Origin: Gemmatimonadota bacterium
Lineage (GTDB): Bacteria > Gemmatimonadota > Gemmatimonadetes > Gemmatimonadales > GWC2-71-9
NCBI GenBank assembly: GCA_029859185.1
Contig: JAOUDR010000019.1
Location: 1-14,147, forward strand
Direction: 5' to 3'
Length of the DNA stretch: 14,147 nucleotides
Every line of letters starts with the position of its first letter. Within the stretch, counting starts at the first letter, position 1. Below, in pieces: positions 1 to 6,792 of the stretch. The notes beneath the pieces were generated by a model. It was not told the DNA's origin, ran no database searches, and saw only the letters and a list, made by a program, of their open reading frames with translations. The position numbers and the translations under genes were made by a program.

Positions 1-669
1 CGTGTCGTGCGTGTGCATCCAGAGCGGCATCTCGGGCGGCATGAGCTTCTTGAGCCCGACCGCCGTCTCGTAGATCGTGTGCGGGTCGGTCGTCCCGCTG
101 GCGTCCTTGAGGCAGAGGCTGTCGATGCGGACGTCGCTCGCGAGCAGCTGCCGGCCAATCTCGATGTAGAAGCCCGGTGTGTGGACGCGGTTTGACTGGA
201 ACGGAAGTCCCATGAGCGCGATCGCTACCTGGTGATGCATGCCGGCGTCCACGATGGGCCGCCCCGTGTTCACGAGGTTCCGGACATCGTTCATGTAGTC
301 GAAGTTCCGGTCCCACGTCGTCCCGGCTTCACGCATCAGGCGCGCCTGCAGGGCGAGCCCCTCGGGGGACTGCGTGGTGAGCGTCACGCCCGAAACGGAG
401 CGTGTGAGGATCTGAAGGTCGGCCTCCGGACCGACCGCCTCGCGCAGGCGTTCCATGTCCTCGAACGGATCCTCGCCGAGGTAGAACAGCGGCGCCTGGA
501 ACCGCGCGCCGCCGCCGAACTCGAAGTGTCGGATCCCGGCCGCTGCGGATGCCTGCATGGCGGGCAGGAAATCCCCGAGCCGCACTTTGCCGCCGAACGT
601 ACTCTGGAGTCCGTCGCGGAACGGCGTGAACATCACCCGGATGGTCTTTGGAGTCGACGAGAAGATCAC
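1..669 (-). CDS. biotin-dependent carboxyltransferase / decarboxylase alpha subunit (5' part only)
   Basis: HMGL-like TIM-barrel carboxyltransferase domain of the oxaloacetate decarboxylase alpha / pyruvate carboxylase B superfamily; 223 codons are visible and the gene continues past the left edge. Seen: FTPFRDGLQS near the N-terminus (metal-ligand Asp19), EFGGGARF at about 50-57, FDYMNDVRN at 123-131, CLKDASG with the expected carboxylated Lys188, and the metal-binding HTHDT (His219, His221) at the very edge. The family moves CO2 between biotin and a keto acid or acyl-CoA. Start: the GTG at 669 overlaps the stop of the OadG-like gene (GTGA) and has GAGGAGG four bases upstream, so translational coupling is likely. 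Oddities: residues that are usually strongly conserved in OadA (EVWGGATF, LLRGQN, FRIFDALND) are altered, so the substrate cannot be read from sequence. A biotin-carrier domain and an OadB-type beta subunit would be expected to the left. Confidence 0.85.
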   Translation of the reverse strand, partial: MIFSSTPKTIRVMFTPFRDGLQSTFGGKVRLGDFLPAMQASAAAGIRHFEFGGGARFQAPLFYLGEDPFEDMERLREAVGPEADLQILTRSVSGVTLTTQSPEGLALQARLMREAGTTWDRNFDYMNDVRNLVNTGRPIVDAGMHHQVAIALMGLPFQSNRVHTPGFYIEIGRQLLASDVRIDSLCLKDASGTTDPHTIYETAVGLKKLMPPEMPLWMHTHDT

Positions 670-899
670 GGGGCCTCCTCGATCTTCGTTATCGTGGCGT
701 CAGGAAAGGCCGCGGCGGCCGCCGTGGTGATGGCGGCAAGCATCGCCGGGTCGAACGAGGAACTGGCGGGCAGGGGAGCAGGGAAGGCGGCGATCAGGCC
801 GCGCATCACCAGCGCCAGGCTGCCGAGCAACACGAAAACCGCGGCGAACGCGGTGATGCAGACGAAGAGCAGGTCGGGTGCTGGCTCCGGCAATCCCAT
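666..899 (-). CDS. oadG: OadG-family small membrane subunit of a sodium-pumping decarboxylase
   Basis: About 77 residues. One hydrophobic segment (about residues 9-34, LLFVCITAFAAVF onward) is followed by a Pro/Ala-rich linker and a short C-terminal piece, AAITTAAAAAFPDATITKIEE, which matches the usual end of OadG/MmdD/GcdD gamma or delta subunits. In the family this subunit anchors and stabilises the alpha-beta complex in the inner membrane. The stop overlaps the start of the carboxyltransferase gene. Start choice is uncertain: the ATG at 899 has GAGGGG directly against it, which is too close to be a normal ribosome site; an in-frame GTG at 911 would add four residues but has no clear site. 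The identification rests on topology, size, C-terminal pattern and neighbours. Confidence 0.78.
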   Translation of the reverse strand: MGLPEPAPDLLFVCITAFAAVFVLLGSLALVMRGLIAAFPAPLPASSSFDPAMLAAITTAAAAAFPDATITKIEEAP

Positions 900-911
900 C
901 CCCTCACACAC

Positions 912-1036
912 ACGAGCCGAACGTGACCGGCCACGGCGGGAACATCCACGGACACCGAATCGTGTCCTCCGCTTCCAAAGATAGACCGTGGGAACCAGAG
1001 GCGACCAGTCCCCCCAGCTGGGCTAGGCGCGCAGGA
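912..1036. other. birA-oadG gap with small inverted repeats
   Basis: This 125-bp spacer lies between two minus-strand genes. It holds a perfect 10-bp palindrome (CCCAGCTGGG, 1013-1022) just after the birA stop and a 6-bp-arm inverted repeat (GGACAC/GTGTCC, 950-967, loop 6). Neither has a T-run, so neither is a convincing intrinsic terminator. No clear sigma70 promoter was found on the minus strand. The palindromes could be operator-like or chance. Confidence 0.3.
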
Positions 1037-1053
1037 TCAGGCGCGCAGGATCA
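1026..1053. repeat. 14-bp tandem duplication at the 3' end of birA
   Basis: Two exact head-to-tail copies of GGCGCGCAGGATCA occupy 1026-1039 and 1040-1053. They span the birA stop codon (TGA, read from 1039 to 1037). Because 14 is not a multiple of 3, the second copy is read in another frame and sets where the protein ends (LILRA). It looks like a recent slippage duplication that remade the last few codons. Confidence 0.8.
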
Positions 1054-1963
1054 GGCGCCCCGTGGTGAACGGCCGGTCGTGGCCTTCCAGCAGCAGCTCG
1101 AGACTGTCTCCGAGACCCACCACCCGGCCCTCGGCCACGACTTCCGGTGTCGCGTCCGGGTGTTCCGCACACAACGCCACCTGCCGACCAAGCACGAGTG
1201 AGCGCTCCCGGTACCGCGCGAACAGGCCCCGCGCGCCCTCGCCGCGGAGCGTGGCATAGTTACGATCCAGGGTGACAAGCAGGACGTGGAGGACTGAGCC
1301 CAGCCGGCACTGCTCCGGATCGGAGGTCACGGCGCGGAGCGCGGTGAGGGTGGGGACGAATGGGGTGGGGGCCACCTCCGGGACCGCCTCCACGTTGAGC
1401 CCGATGCCTACGATGCCGAGCACCCCGCGCGGGCGGTGTGCCACGTGCGTGAGGATGCCGCAGACTTTTGCCCCGTCAATCAGGATGTCGTTGACCCACT
1501 TGATGCCGGCACGTCCCGCGAGGCCCGGGACGGCGTCGATCGCCTCCACCACCGAGACGGCGGCCATCGCCAGGAGATCGATTGGCGTGTGGACCGCCTC
1601 CGGTGGAGGCGTGAGCCAGAGCGAGAGGTGGAGGTTGCCCTCGAGAGCGGCCCAGGGTCGGCCCCGCTGCCCGTGCAGGCCGCGGCCGGCTCCGGCGAGA
1701 CACAGTGTGCCGTCCGGCAAGGCCGCGGACGCACGACTCAACCCCACGAGCAGGTCGAACTGCGAGCGCTCCGCGGACGCCGACGCGCACAGGTATGGCC
1801 AATGGGTGGCCGACTCGACCGTGGTCGTCTGGATCAACTGGTCGCCGTACAACTCCCGCACCAGCGGCAGGATGTCCGGTGCAGGTGCCGCGGAAGACCA
1901 CGGAATGGTGGTTGGCAGGGTGAGTCGTTCGACGAACGGGATGCTGTCAGTGAAGACGCGCAT
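1037..1963 (-). CDS. birA: biotin protein ligase (catalytic domain type, no HTH)
   Basis: 308 residues. It joins biotin to the lysine of a biotin-carrier domain through biotinyl-AMP. Seen: a biotin/ATP-loop-like segment AGAGRGLHGQRGRPW at about 90-104, which is longer than the E. coli GRGRRGRxW loop; GNLHLSLWL at 109-117; the nucleotide/biotin-site motif IKWVNDILIDGAKVCGIL at 154-171 with catalytic Lys155; and GIGLNV at 186-191. The KWVND form replaces the more usual KWPND. There is no winged-helix DNA-binding domain at the front, only about 45 unassigned residues, so it should not be a biotin-operon repressor. The ATG at 1963 is chosen because an upstream extension to 2152 reads as unstructured Arg/Pro-rich sequence; no good ribosome site precedes either start. 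It sits upstream of the oadG-like and carboxyltransferase genes on the same strand, so it probably biotinylates that complex. Confidence 0.87.
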   Translation of the reverse strand: MRVFTDSIPFVERLTLPTTIPWSSAAPAPDILPLVRELYGDQLIQTTTVESATHWPYLCASASAERSQFDLLVGLSRASAALPDGTLCLAGAGRGLHGQRGRPWAALEGNLHLSLWLTPPPEAVHTPIDLLAMAAVSVVEAIDAVPGLAGRAGIKWVNDILIDGAKVCGILTHVAHRPRGVLGIVGIGLNVEAVPEVAPTPFVPTLTALRAVTSDPEQCRLGSVLHVLLVTLDRNYATLRGEGARGLFARYRERSLVLGRQVALCAEHPDATPEVVAEGRVVGLGDSLELLLEGHDRPFTTGRLILRA

Positions 1964-2134
1964 GGATGAGCGGGCCGTCGGAGTCGGCACGGTTGAAGGG
2001 GTGGGACGGAAGCCGTTCGAGTCGCGTGAACATCCGGCTAAGATGCGGGGGGACGACGGTCCCTGCCAGCCATGGAGATCCGCACGTTGGTGGCAGGGGC
2101 GGAACTGCCGACAGCGAAAAGGGTAGGGCGGGTA

Positions 2135-2935
2135 ATGCCAACAACACACCACGACTCAACCGGCATGCCGCCGATTGCCGGGAGCATGCCCAGACGGGAC
2201 TTCGTGCGCGCGGGTCTGGGCGCGATTGCGACGCCACTGGTCCTTGCGTGTAGCGACGGCGGCCCGCCGACCAATGACCCGAGCTTGAGTGCCCGACCCG
2301 GAACGCCGACGCTGGCGCCCCCCACCGGGCTCACCGAGCTGGGACTTGCCAGCGGGCGGGACGGGCTGCTCTACGTACCGACGGGCTACACGGCGGGCCG
2401 GGCATGGCCGCTGTTCGTGGCCCTGCATGGAGCCGGGGGAGCAAGCGACGGGTGGGCCAGCTACCACGCGCGCGCCGAGGCGCGCGGCATGGTCCTGCTG
2501 ATGCCGGATTCGCGTGGTCGGACATGGGATCTCATCCTGGGCAGTCTCGGAGCCGACGTCGCGTTCCTCGATCGGGCGCTCCAGTACACGTTCGACCGTT
2601 GCCGGGTGGATCCGAAGCACCTGGTCATGGGCGGCTTTTCCGATGGTGCGACCTACGCCCTGTCGCTCGGGGTGTCGAACGGCGACCTCTTCAGCCACCT
2701 CATCGGATACTCGCCGGGTTACCTCGATGTGCATGATCCCGTCGTGGGTGATCCGCTGGTCTTCGTGTCCCATGGGACCCTGGATCCGATTCTCCCGGTG
2801 TCGGCGAGTCGAGATCGCATTGTCCCGACGCTGCGCGGCGAGGGGTACGACGTGACCTATCGGGAGTTCAGTGGAGGGCACGAGGTTCCGGCCGATATCT
2901 CGGAGGCGGCGTTGGATTGGTTTTTGGCGGGATGA
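2135..2935 (+). CDS. Tat-exported lipoprotein alpha/beta-hydrolase (esterase, PHB-depolymerase/phospholipase-carboxylesterase like)
   Basis: 266 residues from the ATG at 2135. The N-terminus has a twin-arginine motif (RRDFVRAG, Arg20-Arg21), a hydrophobic stretch and a lipobox ending in Cys39 (LVLAC), so export by Tat and lipidation are expected. The mature part is a compact alpha/beta hydrolase: HGAGG oxyanion segment at 98-102, nucleophile elbow GFSDG with Ser169, acid Asp217 in GTLDP, and His249 in GGHEVP. The LHGAGG and GFSDGA pattern fits small esterases of the polyhydroxybutyrate-depolymerase/feruloyl-esterase or carboxylesterase type; the true substrate is unknown. Start is uncertain: in-frame ATGs also occur at 2072, 2165 and 2186; 2135 has only a weak G-rich site (GGGTAGGGCGGG), and 2186 would put the RR at residues 3-4. 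It diverges from birA across a 171-bp gap. Confidence 0.82.
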   Translation: MPTTHHDSTGMPPIAGSMPRRDFVRAGLGAIATPLVLACSDGGPPTNDPSLSARPGTPTLAPPTGLTELGLASGRDGLLYVPTGYTAGRAWPLFVALHGAGGASDGWASYHARAEARGMVLLMPDSRGRTWDLILGSLGADVAFLDRALQYTFDRCRVDPKHLVMGGFSDGATYALSLGVSNGDLFSHLIGYSPGYLDVHDPVVGDPLVFVSHGTLDPILPVSASRDRIVPTLRGEGYDVTYREFSGGHEVPADISEAALDWFLAG

Positions 2936-2989
2936 CGGGATATGCGGGATGGCTGACTGGGTTCGCACCTGAGGTCGCGGCTGGGTGAC

Positions 2990-3643
2990 ATGAGGAATCT
3001 TCGCGCGTGGGTGTTGGGCGTCGTGATTGGTGGCGTGCTGGTTGCGCCCCCGCTTCACGGGCAGGTCGAGGTCAGCCCGCGTGACGGCTGGCAGCGCGTT
3101 GACGCCATTGTCGCGGCGCTGGAGGTGGAGGCCGGTGATTGGATCGCAGATATCGGGGCGGGATCGGGATTCCTCTCGTTCCGACTGAGTCCCATCGTCG
3201 GTCCAGCGGGGCGAGTGGTCGCGGTGGACGTCGACCGCCGTGCGATGCGGCGGCTCGCGGCCACCGCCGCGGATGAAGGATTCGCGAACATCGACACCGT
3301 CGTGAGCAAGGCCGACGATCCCATGCTGTCCCCTGAGTCGGTCGATGGCGTCGTCATCGTCAATGCCTATCATGAGATGCGCGAGTATGAGGCGATGTTG
3401 GCCGGGATTCGTCGCGCCCTGCGACCGGGCGGACGTCTCGTCATCGTGGACAACCCACCCAGCGACAGTACGGACTCGCGGCGTGCCCAGACCCGGAGCC
3501 ACGATCTCGCGATTGACCTCGTGGCGCAGGACCTCGAAACCAACGGGTTCCGGGTGATCGCGCGCGTGCCCGACTTCATCAGCGGGATGGCGGCCGGGCG
3601 ACGGCGGGAGCAGTGGCTGCTCGTAGCGGTCGTCGCGCCGTAG
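2990..3643 (+). CDS. exported class I SAM-methyltransferase-like protein
   Basis: 217 residues. A Rossmann methyltransferase core is clear: motif I DIGAGSG at 54-60, acidic end of strand 2 in VVAVDVD at 76-82, VVIVNAYHEM at 121-130, and the post-motif LRPGGRLVIVD at 144-154. In front of it is a typical signal peptide: Arg-Asn-Leu-Arg start, hydrophobic VLGVVIGGVLVAP, then LHGQ as a plausible cleavage site and no lipobox Cys. That combination is odd because SAM is cytoplasmic. The protein may have been kept for its fold rather than methyl transfer, or the leader may be a membrane anchor with the domain inside. It lies 54 bp after the esterase and 89 bp before the next secreted protein on the same strand, consistent with one transcript. 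GGGTGA sits just before the ATG. The methyl acceptor, if any, is unknown. Confidence 0.8.
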   Translation: MRNLRAWVLGVVIGGVLVAPPLHGQVEVSPRDGWQRVDAIVAALEVEAGDWIADIGAGSGFLSFRLSPIVGPAGRVVAVDVDRRAMRRLAATAADEGFANIDTVVSKADDPMLSPESVDGVVIVNAYHEMREYEAMLAGIRRALRPGGRLVIVDNPPSDSTDSRRAQTRSHDLAIDLVAQDLETNGFRVIARVPDFISGMAAGRRREQWLLVAVVAP

Positions 3644-3729
3644 TCCTCCTGGCGGCCTCTCCCCGTCCCTGATATGCTCAATGTGCGCTCGCGGAGTCGG
3701 CGGGCGTGTTCCCGGTATTGCCAGGAGGA
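3644..3729 (+). promoter_or_regulatory. inverted repeat able to sequester the Shine-Dalgarno of the 3733 gene
   Basis: TCCTCCTGGC (3644-3653) begins at the base after the methyltransferase stop and is the exact complement of GCCAGGAGGA (3720-3729), which contains the AGGAGG ribosome site of the next gene. A G-U pair can extend the outer end and two G-U pairs the inner end. In an RNA running through both genes the pairing would close a 66-nt loop and hide the site, lowering translation of the downstream gene until it is opened. This is inferred from base pairing only. Confidence 0.55.
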
Positions 3730-3732
3730 TCC

Positions 3733-4812
3733 ATGTCCGCCCGTTATGCTCGGTTGCTCGTGTTACTGCTCACGGCTGCGTGGCTCGTACCCCCATCCGT
3801 GGTCGCGCAGGATGTTCGCTACACCACCGTCTCCCGCGGCGAGTTTGGCGGCGCACTCGGTCGGTGGATGAAGCTGTTCGGGGGGTCGAGTGAGGTCACC
3901 GAGGTGACCTCGATCAAAGGCGGCAACCTCCGCACCGACACCGACGACAACTCGACGATGCTCGATCTCGGCGCCCGGGCGTTCACTTGGATGGATCACG
4001 AGACCAAGACCTATATGACCATGACTTTCGCGCAGGCGGTCGAGCGTGCCAATGCGATGGTCGAGGAGATGGGGGATTCGCTCGCGGCCGCCAAGTCGGA
4101 GATGGCGGAGGAACCGCCGCCGCCGGAGACGGTGCGGTACGAGGTGCATTTCTCCACCGACCGGCCCGGCAAGAAGCAGAAGATCGCGGGCTACGAGGCC
4201 GAGCAGGTCTTTCTGCAGGTGGACATCGAGGCCATCCCGATCCGCCAGCCCGACGAAACTGAGGAAGAAGCCAACGCGCGAGCCGGCACGCTGGTGGTTC
4301 TGTCCGAGTTGTGGCTGAGCACGACGTTCCCGGGCTACGCCGCCAAGCAGGCCCAGGCCGAGATGTGGGCTGAAGCGCTTGGATCGACGGAGGGGCCGTC
4401 CAAGGAGATGGTGCAGGCGTACCAGTTCGATCCGCGCATTCAGGAGGGCCTGGAGAAGCTCGCCGAGGAGACGAAGGGGCTCGAAGGCGAAGCCCTGCGC
4501 AGCGTAACCCACGTGGTGAGCGTGCCGCTCGGCGTGACGTTCGACCGCAAGGCGGTCCTCAAGGACGCCGACAAGAAACTCACCGACGACGTGGCGGACG
4601 CCGCCGCGAACGAGGCCAAGAACACGGCCACCGGGGCGGTGAGTGGAATCACGGGTGGGCTCTTTGGAAAGAAGAAGAAGGAGCCCGAGGCACCCAAGCC
4701 CAAGCAAGGCACGATCATGCGCCTCAAGACCGAGGTGACGGACTGCAGTACGGCGGCCCTCGCGGATGCCGTGTTCACGGTGCCGGCGGGGTACACGGAG
4801 CGGACGTTCTAG
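3733..4812 (+). CDS. secreted protein of unknown function (possible DUF4412-like)
   Basis: 359 residues. Start: the ATG at 3733 follows a strong AGGAGG with four bases between. Signal peptide at about 1-25 (RYARLLVLLLTAAWLV, then SVVAQ cleavage). The mature protein is soluble and rich in charged and Ala residues. Residues about 60-95 read like a sensor-type beta segment (SIKGGNLRTDTDDN, then LDLGARAFTWMDHETKTYMTM), which loosely recalls DUF4412-type periplasmic proteins. There is a Pro-rich linker (EEPPPPE), a long helical, Glu/Lys-rich middle, and a GLFGKKKKEPEAPKPK basic, Pro-rich stretch near the C-terminus, followed by a final beta-like segment ending in a VPAGYTERTF tail. Pairs of the form FxVPxGY are common at the end of such outer-surface domains. 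The function is unknown. It is the last gene of the plus-strand run and ends 8 bp before a very long hairpin. Confidence 0.75.
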   Translation: MSARYARLLVLLLTAAWLVPPSVVAQDVRYTTVSRGEFGGALGRWMKLFGGSSEVTEVTSIKGGNLRTDTDDNSTMLDLGARAFTWMDHETKTYMTMTFAQAVERANAMVEEMGDSLAAAKSEMAEEPPPPETVRYEVHFSTDRPGKKQKIAGYEAEQVFLQVDIEAIPIRQPDETEEEANARAGTLVVLSELWLSTTFPGYAAKQAQAEMWAEALGSTEGPSKEMVQAYQFDPRIQEGLEKLAEETKGLEGEALRSVTHVVSVPLGVTFDRKAVLKDADKKLTDDVADAAANEAKNTATGAVSGITGGLFGKKKKEPEAPKPKQGTIMRLKTEVTDCSTAALADAVFTVPAGYTERTF

Positions 4813-4819
4813 GAGAAGA

Positions 4820-4910
4820 CGGTAGGAGACGGTAGGGGACGGTAGGGGCCTTGCCGCAGAGTGGCGATCTCTGCGGCAAGGCCTCTACCGTCCCCTACCG
4901 TCTTCTACCG
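4820..4910. terminator. 41-bp-arm hairpin between convergent genes (likely bidirectional terminator)
   Basis: The left arm 4820-4860 and right arm 4870-4910 are complementary over 41 bp with a 9-nt loop (GTGGCGATC). The only two mismatches are G-U pairs in the plus-strand transcript, so that RNA would be one unbroken stem. The arms are built from 10-bp units of the form GGTAGGRGAC (three on the left, four counting a degenerate one on the right, continuing to 4920), capped by GGCCTTGCCGCAGA next to the loop. There is no T-run, so it is not a classic intrinsic terminator, but it sits exactly between the stops of two convergent genes (4812 and 4915), where it would separate the transcripts. Confidence 0.7.
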
Positions 4911-4914
4911 CCCC

Positions 4915-6567
4915 CTACTGTCCCACCACCTCACTCACCACCTTCACGTCGCCCAGGAGCCGATACACCGGATACGGCTGTGGGGCGTTGCCCCATTGTG
5001 TGCCGAGGTATCGGTCGAAGTAGTTCCACGTGACGAGCCCGTCGTCGCTCTCGGGCTCGAGCAGGGCCGCGGCGAGTGGTCCCAGAACCTGGGCGGTGCG
5101 CACCAGGAAGCTCCCGGCGGGGAATTCCCGCTCTACCTGCGCGTACTCACCCAGCACCGTAGTCGTGAAATGCCCTTGGTTGGACCGGCGTGCTCCGGTC
5201 AGTTCGGTTACGGTGAATCCTTCCACCCGCACCGTGACTGGCTCGATCAGCCGCTCCACCGTGATGCCGTGCGCGAGCAGATTGTCCAACACCTGGGCAT
5301 CCGGTACGGCAATCAAATAGCCCGGTGGGTACCGCACCGACCGGGTCGGGGCAAAGTGCGCCAGATACGGCACGTTCTCGTACGTGCGCTTCCGGTCCGT
5401 GGGGCGGACACGGCGGCGACCGTTGCCCATGTCGGTGATCTCCATCTCATAGCCACGAATCGTGAGGGTGGCGGCGATGGGCCGTGCCTCTGTGGCGAGC
5501 ACGAATGCGTTGTCTGCCGGTTGGGCCGTTCCGCGCGCGATGGCGCGCTGATCGGCCTCGCGCACCATGCGGACGACGTCGTCACGGTGCTCGTGGAGGT
5601 AGTCGACGAACGTGCGGAACAGGCTGTAGGCGCCACGCACGCGTGTCTCGAAGTCCACGTACGGGTACTGCTCGTTGAGCACGGACAGGCGGTTCCGGAG
5701 TCCGACGTAGTTGCTCAGGTAGCGGGGCTCGGGACCGAGGGGCACCCAGCCCTTGGCCGGGTCGGTGGGCTCGATGAAGTCGCCGTGCGGCACCGTGAGC
5801 GTGCCGTACGTTTCCCGCATCCGGCGCTCGACCTCAGGCAGCATCACGTCTTCCATGAAGGAGAGGATCTGCGAGTCGCCATTGGGGTTCAGGCCCCAGA
5901 CCCATGTCACGGGCTCCTGGTGGTACGACCCGTTGTGCGTGTGGCTGTCCAGGAAGAACACGGGATCCCAGCGATTCAGGACGTTCACGAGCCCGCGCAC
6001 CTCGGGTGTCTCGAGCTTCATCCCGTCGCGGTTCAGATCGAGGTTCTGCCCGTTGTAGCGATCACCAACGCCCTCGGCCGGTCCGACCTGGTTGGTGCGG
6101 TTGGCCTCGCTGATGCGTTCGTTGCCGTCCGCATTGAAGACGGGTGCGATCAGAAGCACGAGCCGATCCAGGTAGTCCGGCGTCTTGCCGAGCAGAATGT
6201 CGCGAGCCAGCATCTGCGCCGCTTCTTTCCCTTCGACCTCCCCGCCGTGGATGTTGGCCTGGATATAGACGACCGCGCGGTCGTCGTTGCGCAGGGCCGC
6301 GGGCGACGCGGGCACCGGGTTGCCGATCACGATGAGCGGCACCGCCCGTCCCTCGGGACTCGTGGCCATGCGTTCAACCCGGACCAGCGGGCTGAGACGC
6401 TGCAGCTCGCCGATGAACGCCATGATGTCGGCGTGACGGGAGGTGGCAGTGAACCCGCTCCGTTCGGCCGTGGTGAGGGGCCCCGTTTGGGCGGTTGCGG
6501 GGAGGGTGACAAGGAGCGCGCCAATCGCCAAGGTCAGCCGGATGCGTGTAGCCAGTGATCGTCCCAT
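4915..6567 (-). CDS. exported M14-family zinc carboxypeptidase
   Basis: 550 residues from the ATG at 6567, which has ATGAGGA upstream at good spacing; the ATG at 6582 would add five residues. Signal peptide at about 1-27 (LTLAIGALLVTL, then ATAQ). Peptidase M14 signatures: zinc ligands in NIHGGEVEGKE (His107, Glu110), PVFNADGNE at 142-150, the substrate-site-like NLDLNRD at 175-181, a third zinc ligand in DSHTHNG (His209 or His211), and LRNRLSVLNEQ at 290-300, where Glu299 is the best candidate for the general base. The remaining 250 residues form an extra C-terminal region without an obvious domain. It should trim C-terminal residues from peptides in the periplasm or outside the cell. It is flanked by unusual repeats on both sides and faces the plus-strand genes on its left. 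Confidence 0.9.
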   Translation of the reverse strand: MGRSLATRIRLTLAIGALLVTLPATAQTGPLTTAERSGFTATSRHADIMAFIGELQRLSPLVRVERMATSPEGRAVPLIVIGNPVPASPAALRNDDRAVVYIQANIHGGEVEGKEAAQMLARDILLGKTPDYLDRLVLLIAPVFNADGNERISEANRTNQVGPAEGVGDRYNGQNLDLNRDGMKLETPEVRGLVNVLNRWDPVFFLDSHTHNGSYHQEPVTWVWGLNPNGDSQILSFMEDVMLPEVERRMRETYGTLTVPHGDFIEPTDPAKGWVPLGPEPRYLSNYVGLRNRLSVLNEQYPYVDFETRVRGAYSLFRTFVDYLHEHRDDVVRMVREADQRAIARGTAQPADNAFVLATEARPIAATLTIRGYEMEITDMGNGRRRVRPTDRKRTYENVPYLAHFAPTRSVRYPPGYLIAVPDAQVLDNLLAHGITVERLIEPVTVRVEGFTVTELTGARRSNQGHFTTTVLGEYAQVEREFPAGSFLVRTAQVLGPLAAALLEPESDDGLVTWNYFDRYLGTQWGNAPQPYPVYRLLGDVKVVSEVVGQ

Positions 6568-6590
6568 CGAGTCCTCATCCATCTGAATTG

Positions 6591-6653
6591 TCCGTGTCTG
6601 TCCGTGTCTGTCCGTGCCTGTTTCCGTGGCCTCTCCGTGGCCCCTTCCGTGGC
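6591..6653. repeat. phased short tandem repeats, 3 x 10 bp then 3 x 11 bp
   Basis: TCCGTGTCTG is repeated at 6591-6600 and 6601-6610, with a one-base variant (TCCGTGCCTG) at 6611-6620. Then come three 11-mers ending in CCGTGGC(C) at 6621-6631, 6632-6642 and 6643-6653. The array begins 23 bp upstream of the peptidase start, in its leader or promoter zone. The unit length is one DNA helical turn. The style recalls the 10-bp units of the hairpin at the other end of the same gene. Confidence 0.75.
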
Positions 6654-6792
6654 AAGACTAGCGTCCGATCCAGGTCCGCGAAACTCCCGCCGAGCGCCGT
6701 TCCCTCACACTTCGGACTCGCGCAGGACCCGAACCCCTCGCATCGTTCCCGACCATGTCCGCTGATACCAGACACTCCCGGATCACCGATCG
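6654..6792. other. non-coding stretch
   Basis: No convincing coding frame, RNA or repeat is visible here. It separates the tandem repeats from the dehydrogenase remnant and may be decayed sequence of the same lost gene. Confidence 0.4.

Noticed and set aside
232..984. Plus-strand open frame over the carboxyltransferase and OadG-like genes
   Set aside because: The minus strand carries the conserved carboxyltransferase motifs and a membrane subunit; the plus frame shows none.
1964..2152. N-terminal extension of birA upstream of 1963
   Set aside because: The extra 63 residues are Cys/Arg/Pro-rich without family resemblance and would overlap the start region of the divergent esterase gene.
2156..3502. 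Long minus-strand open frame opposite the esterase and methyltransferase
   Set aside because: Low-complexity Arg/His/Pro composition and no motif, whereas the plus strand has clear catalytic motifs.
6591..6653. CRISPR-like array
   Set aside because: The units are 10-11 bp with no spacers, and no cas genes are nearby.
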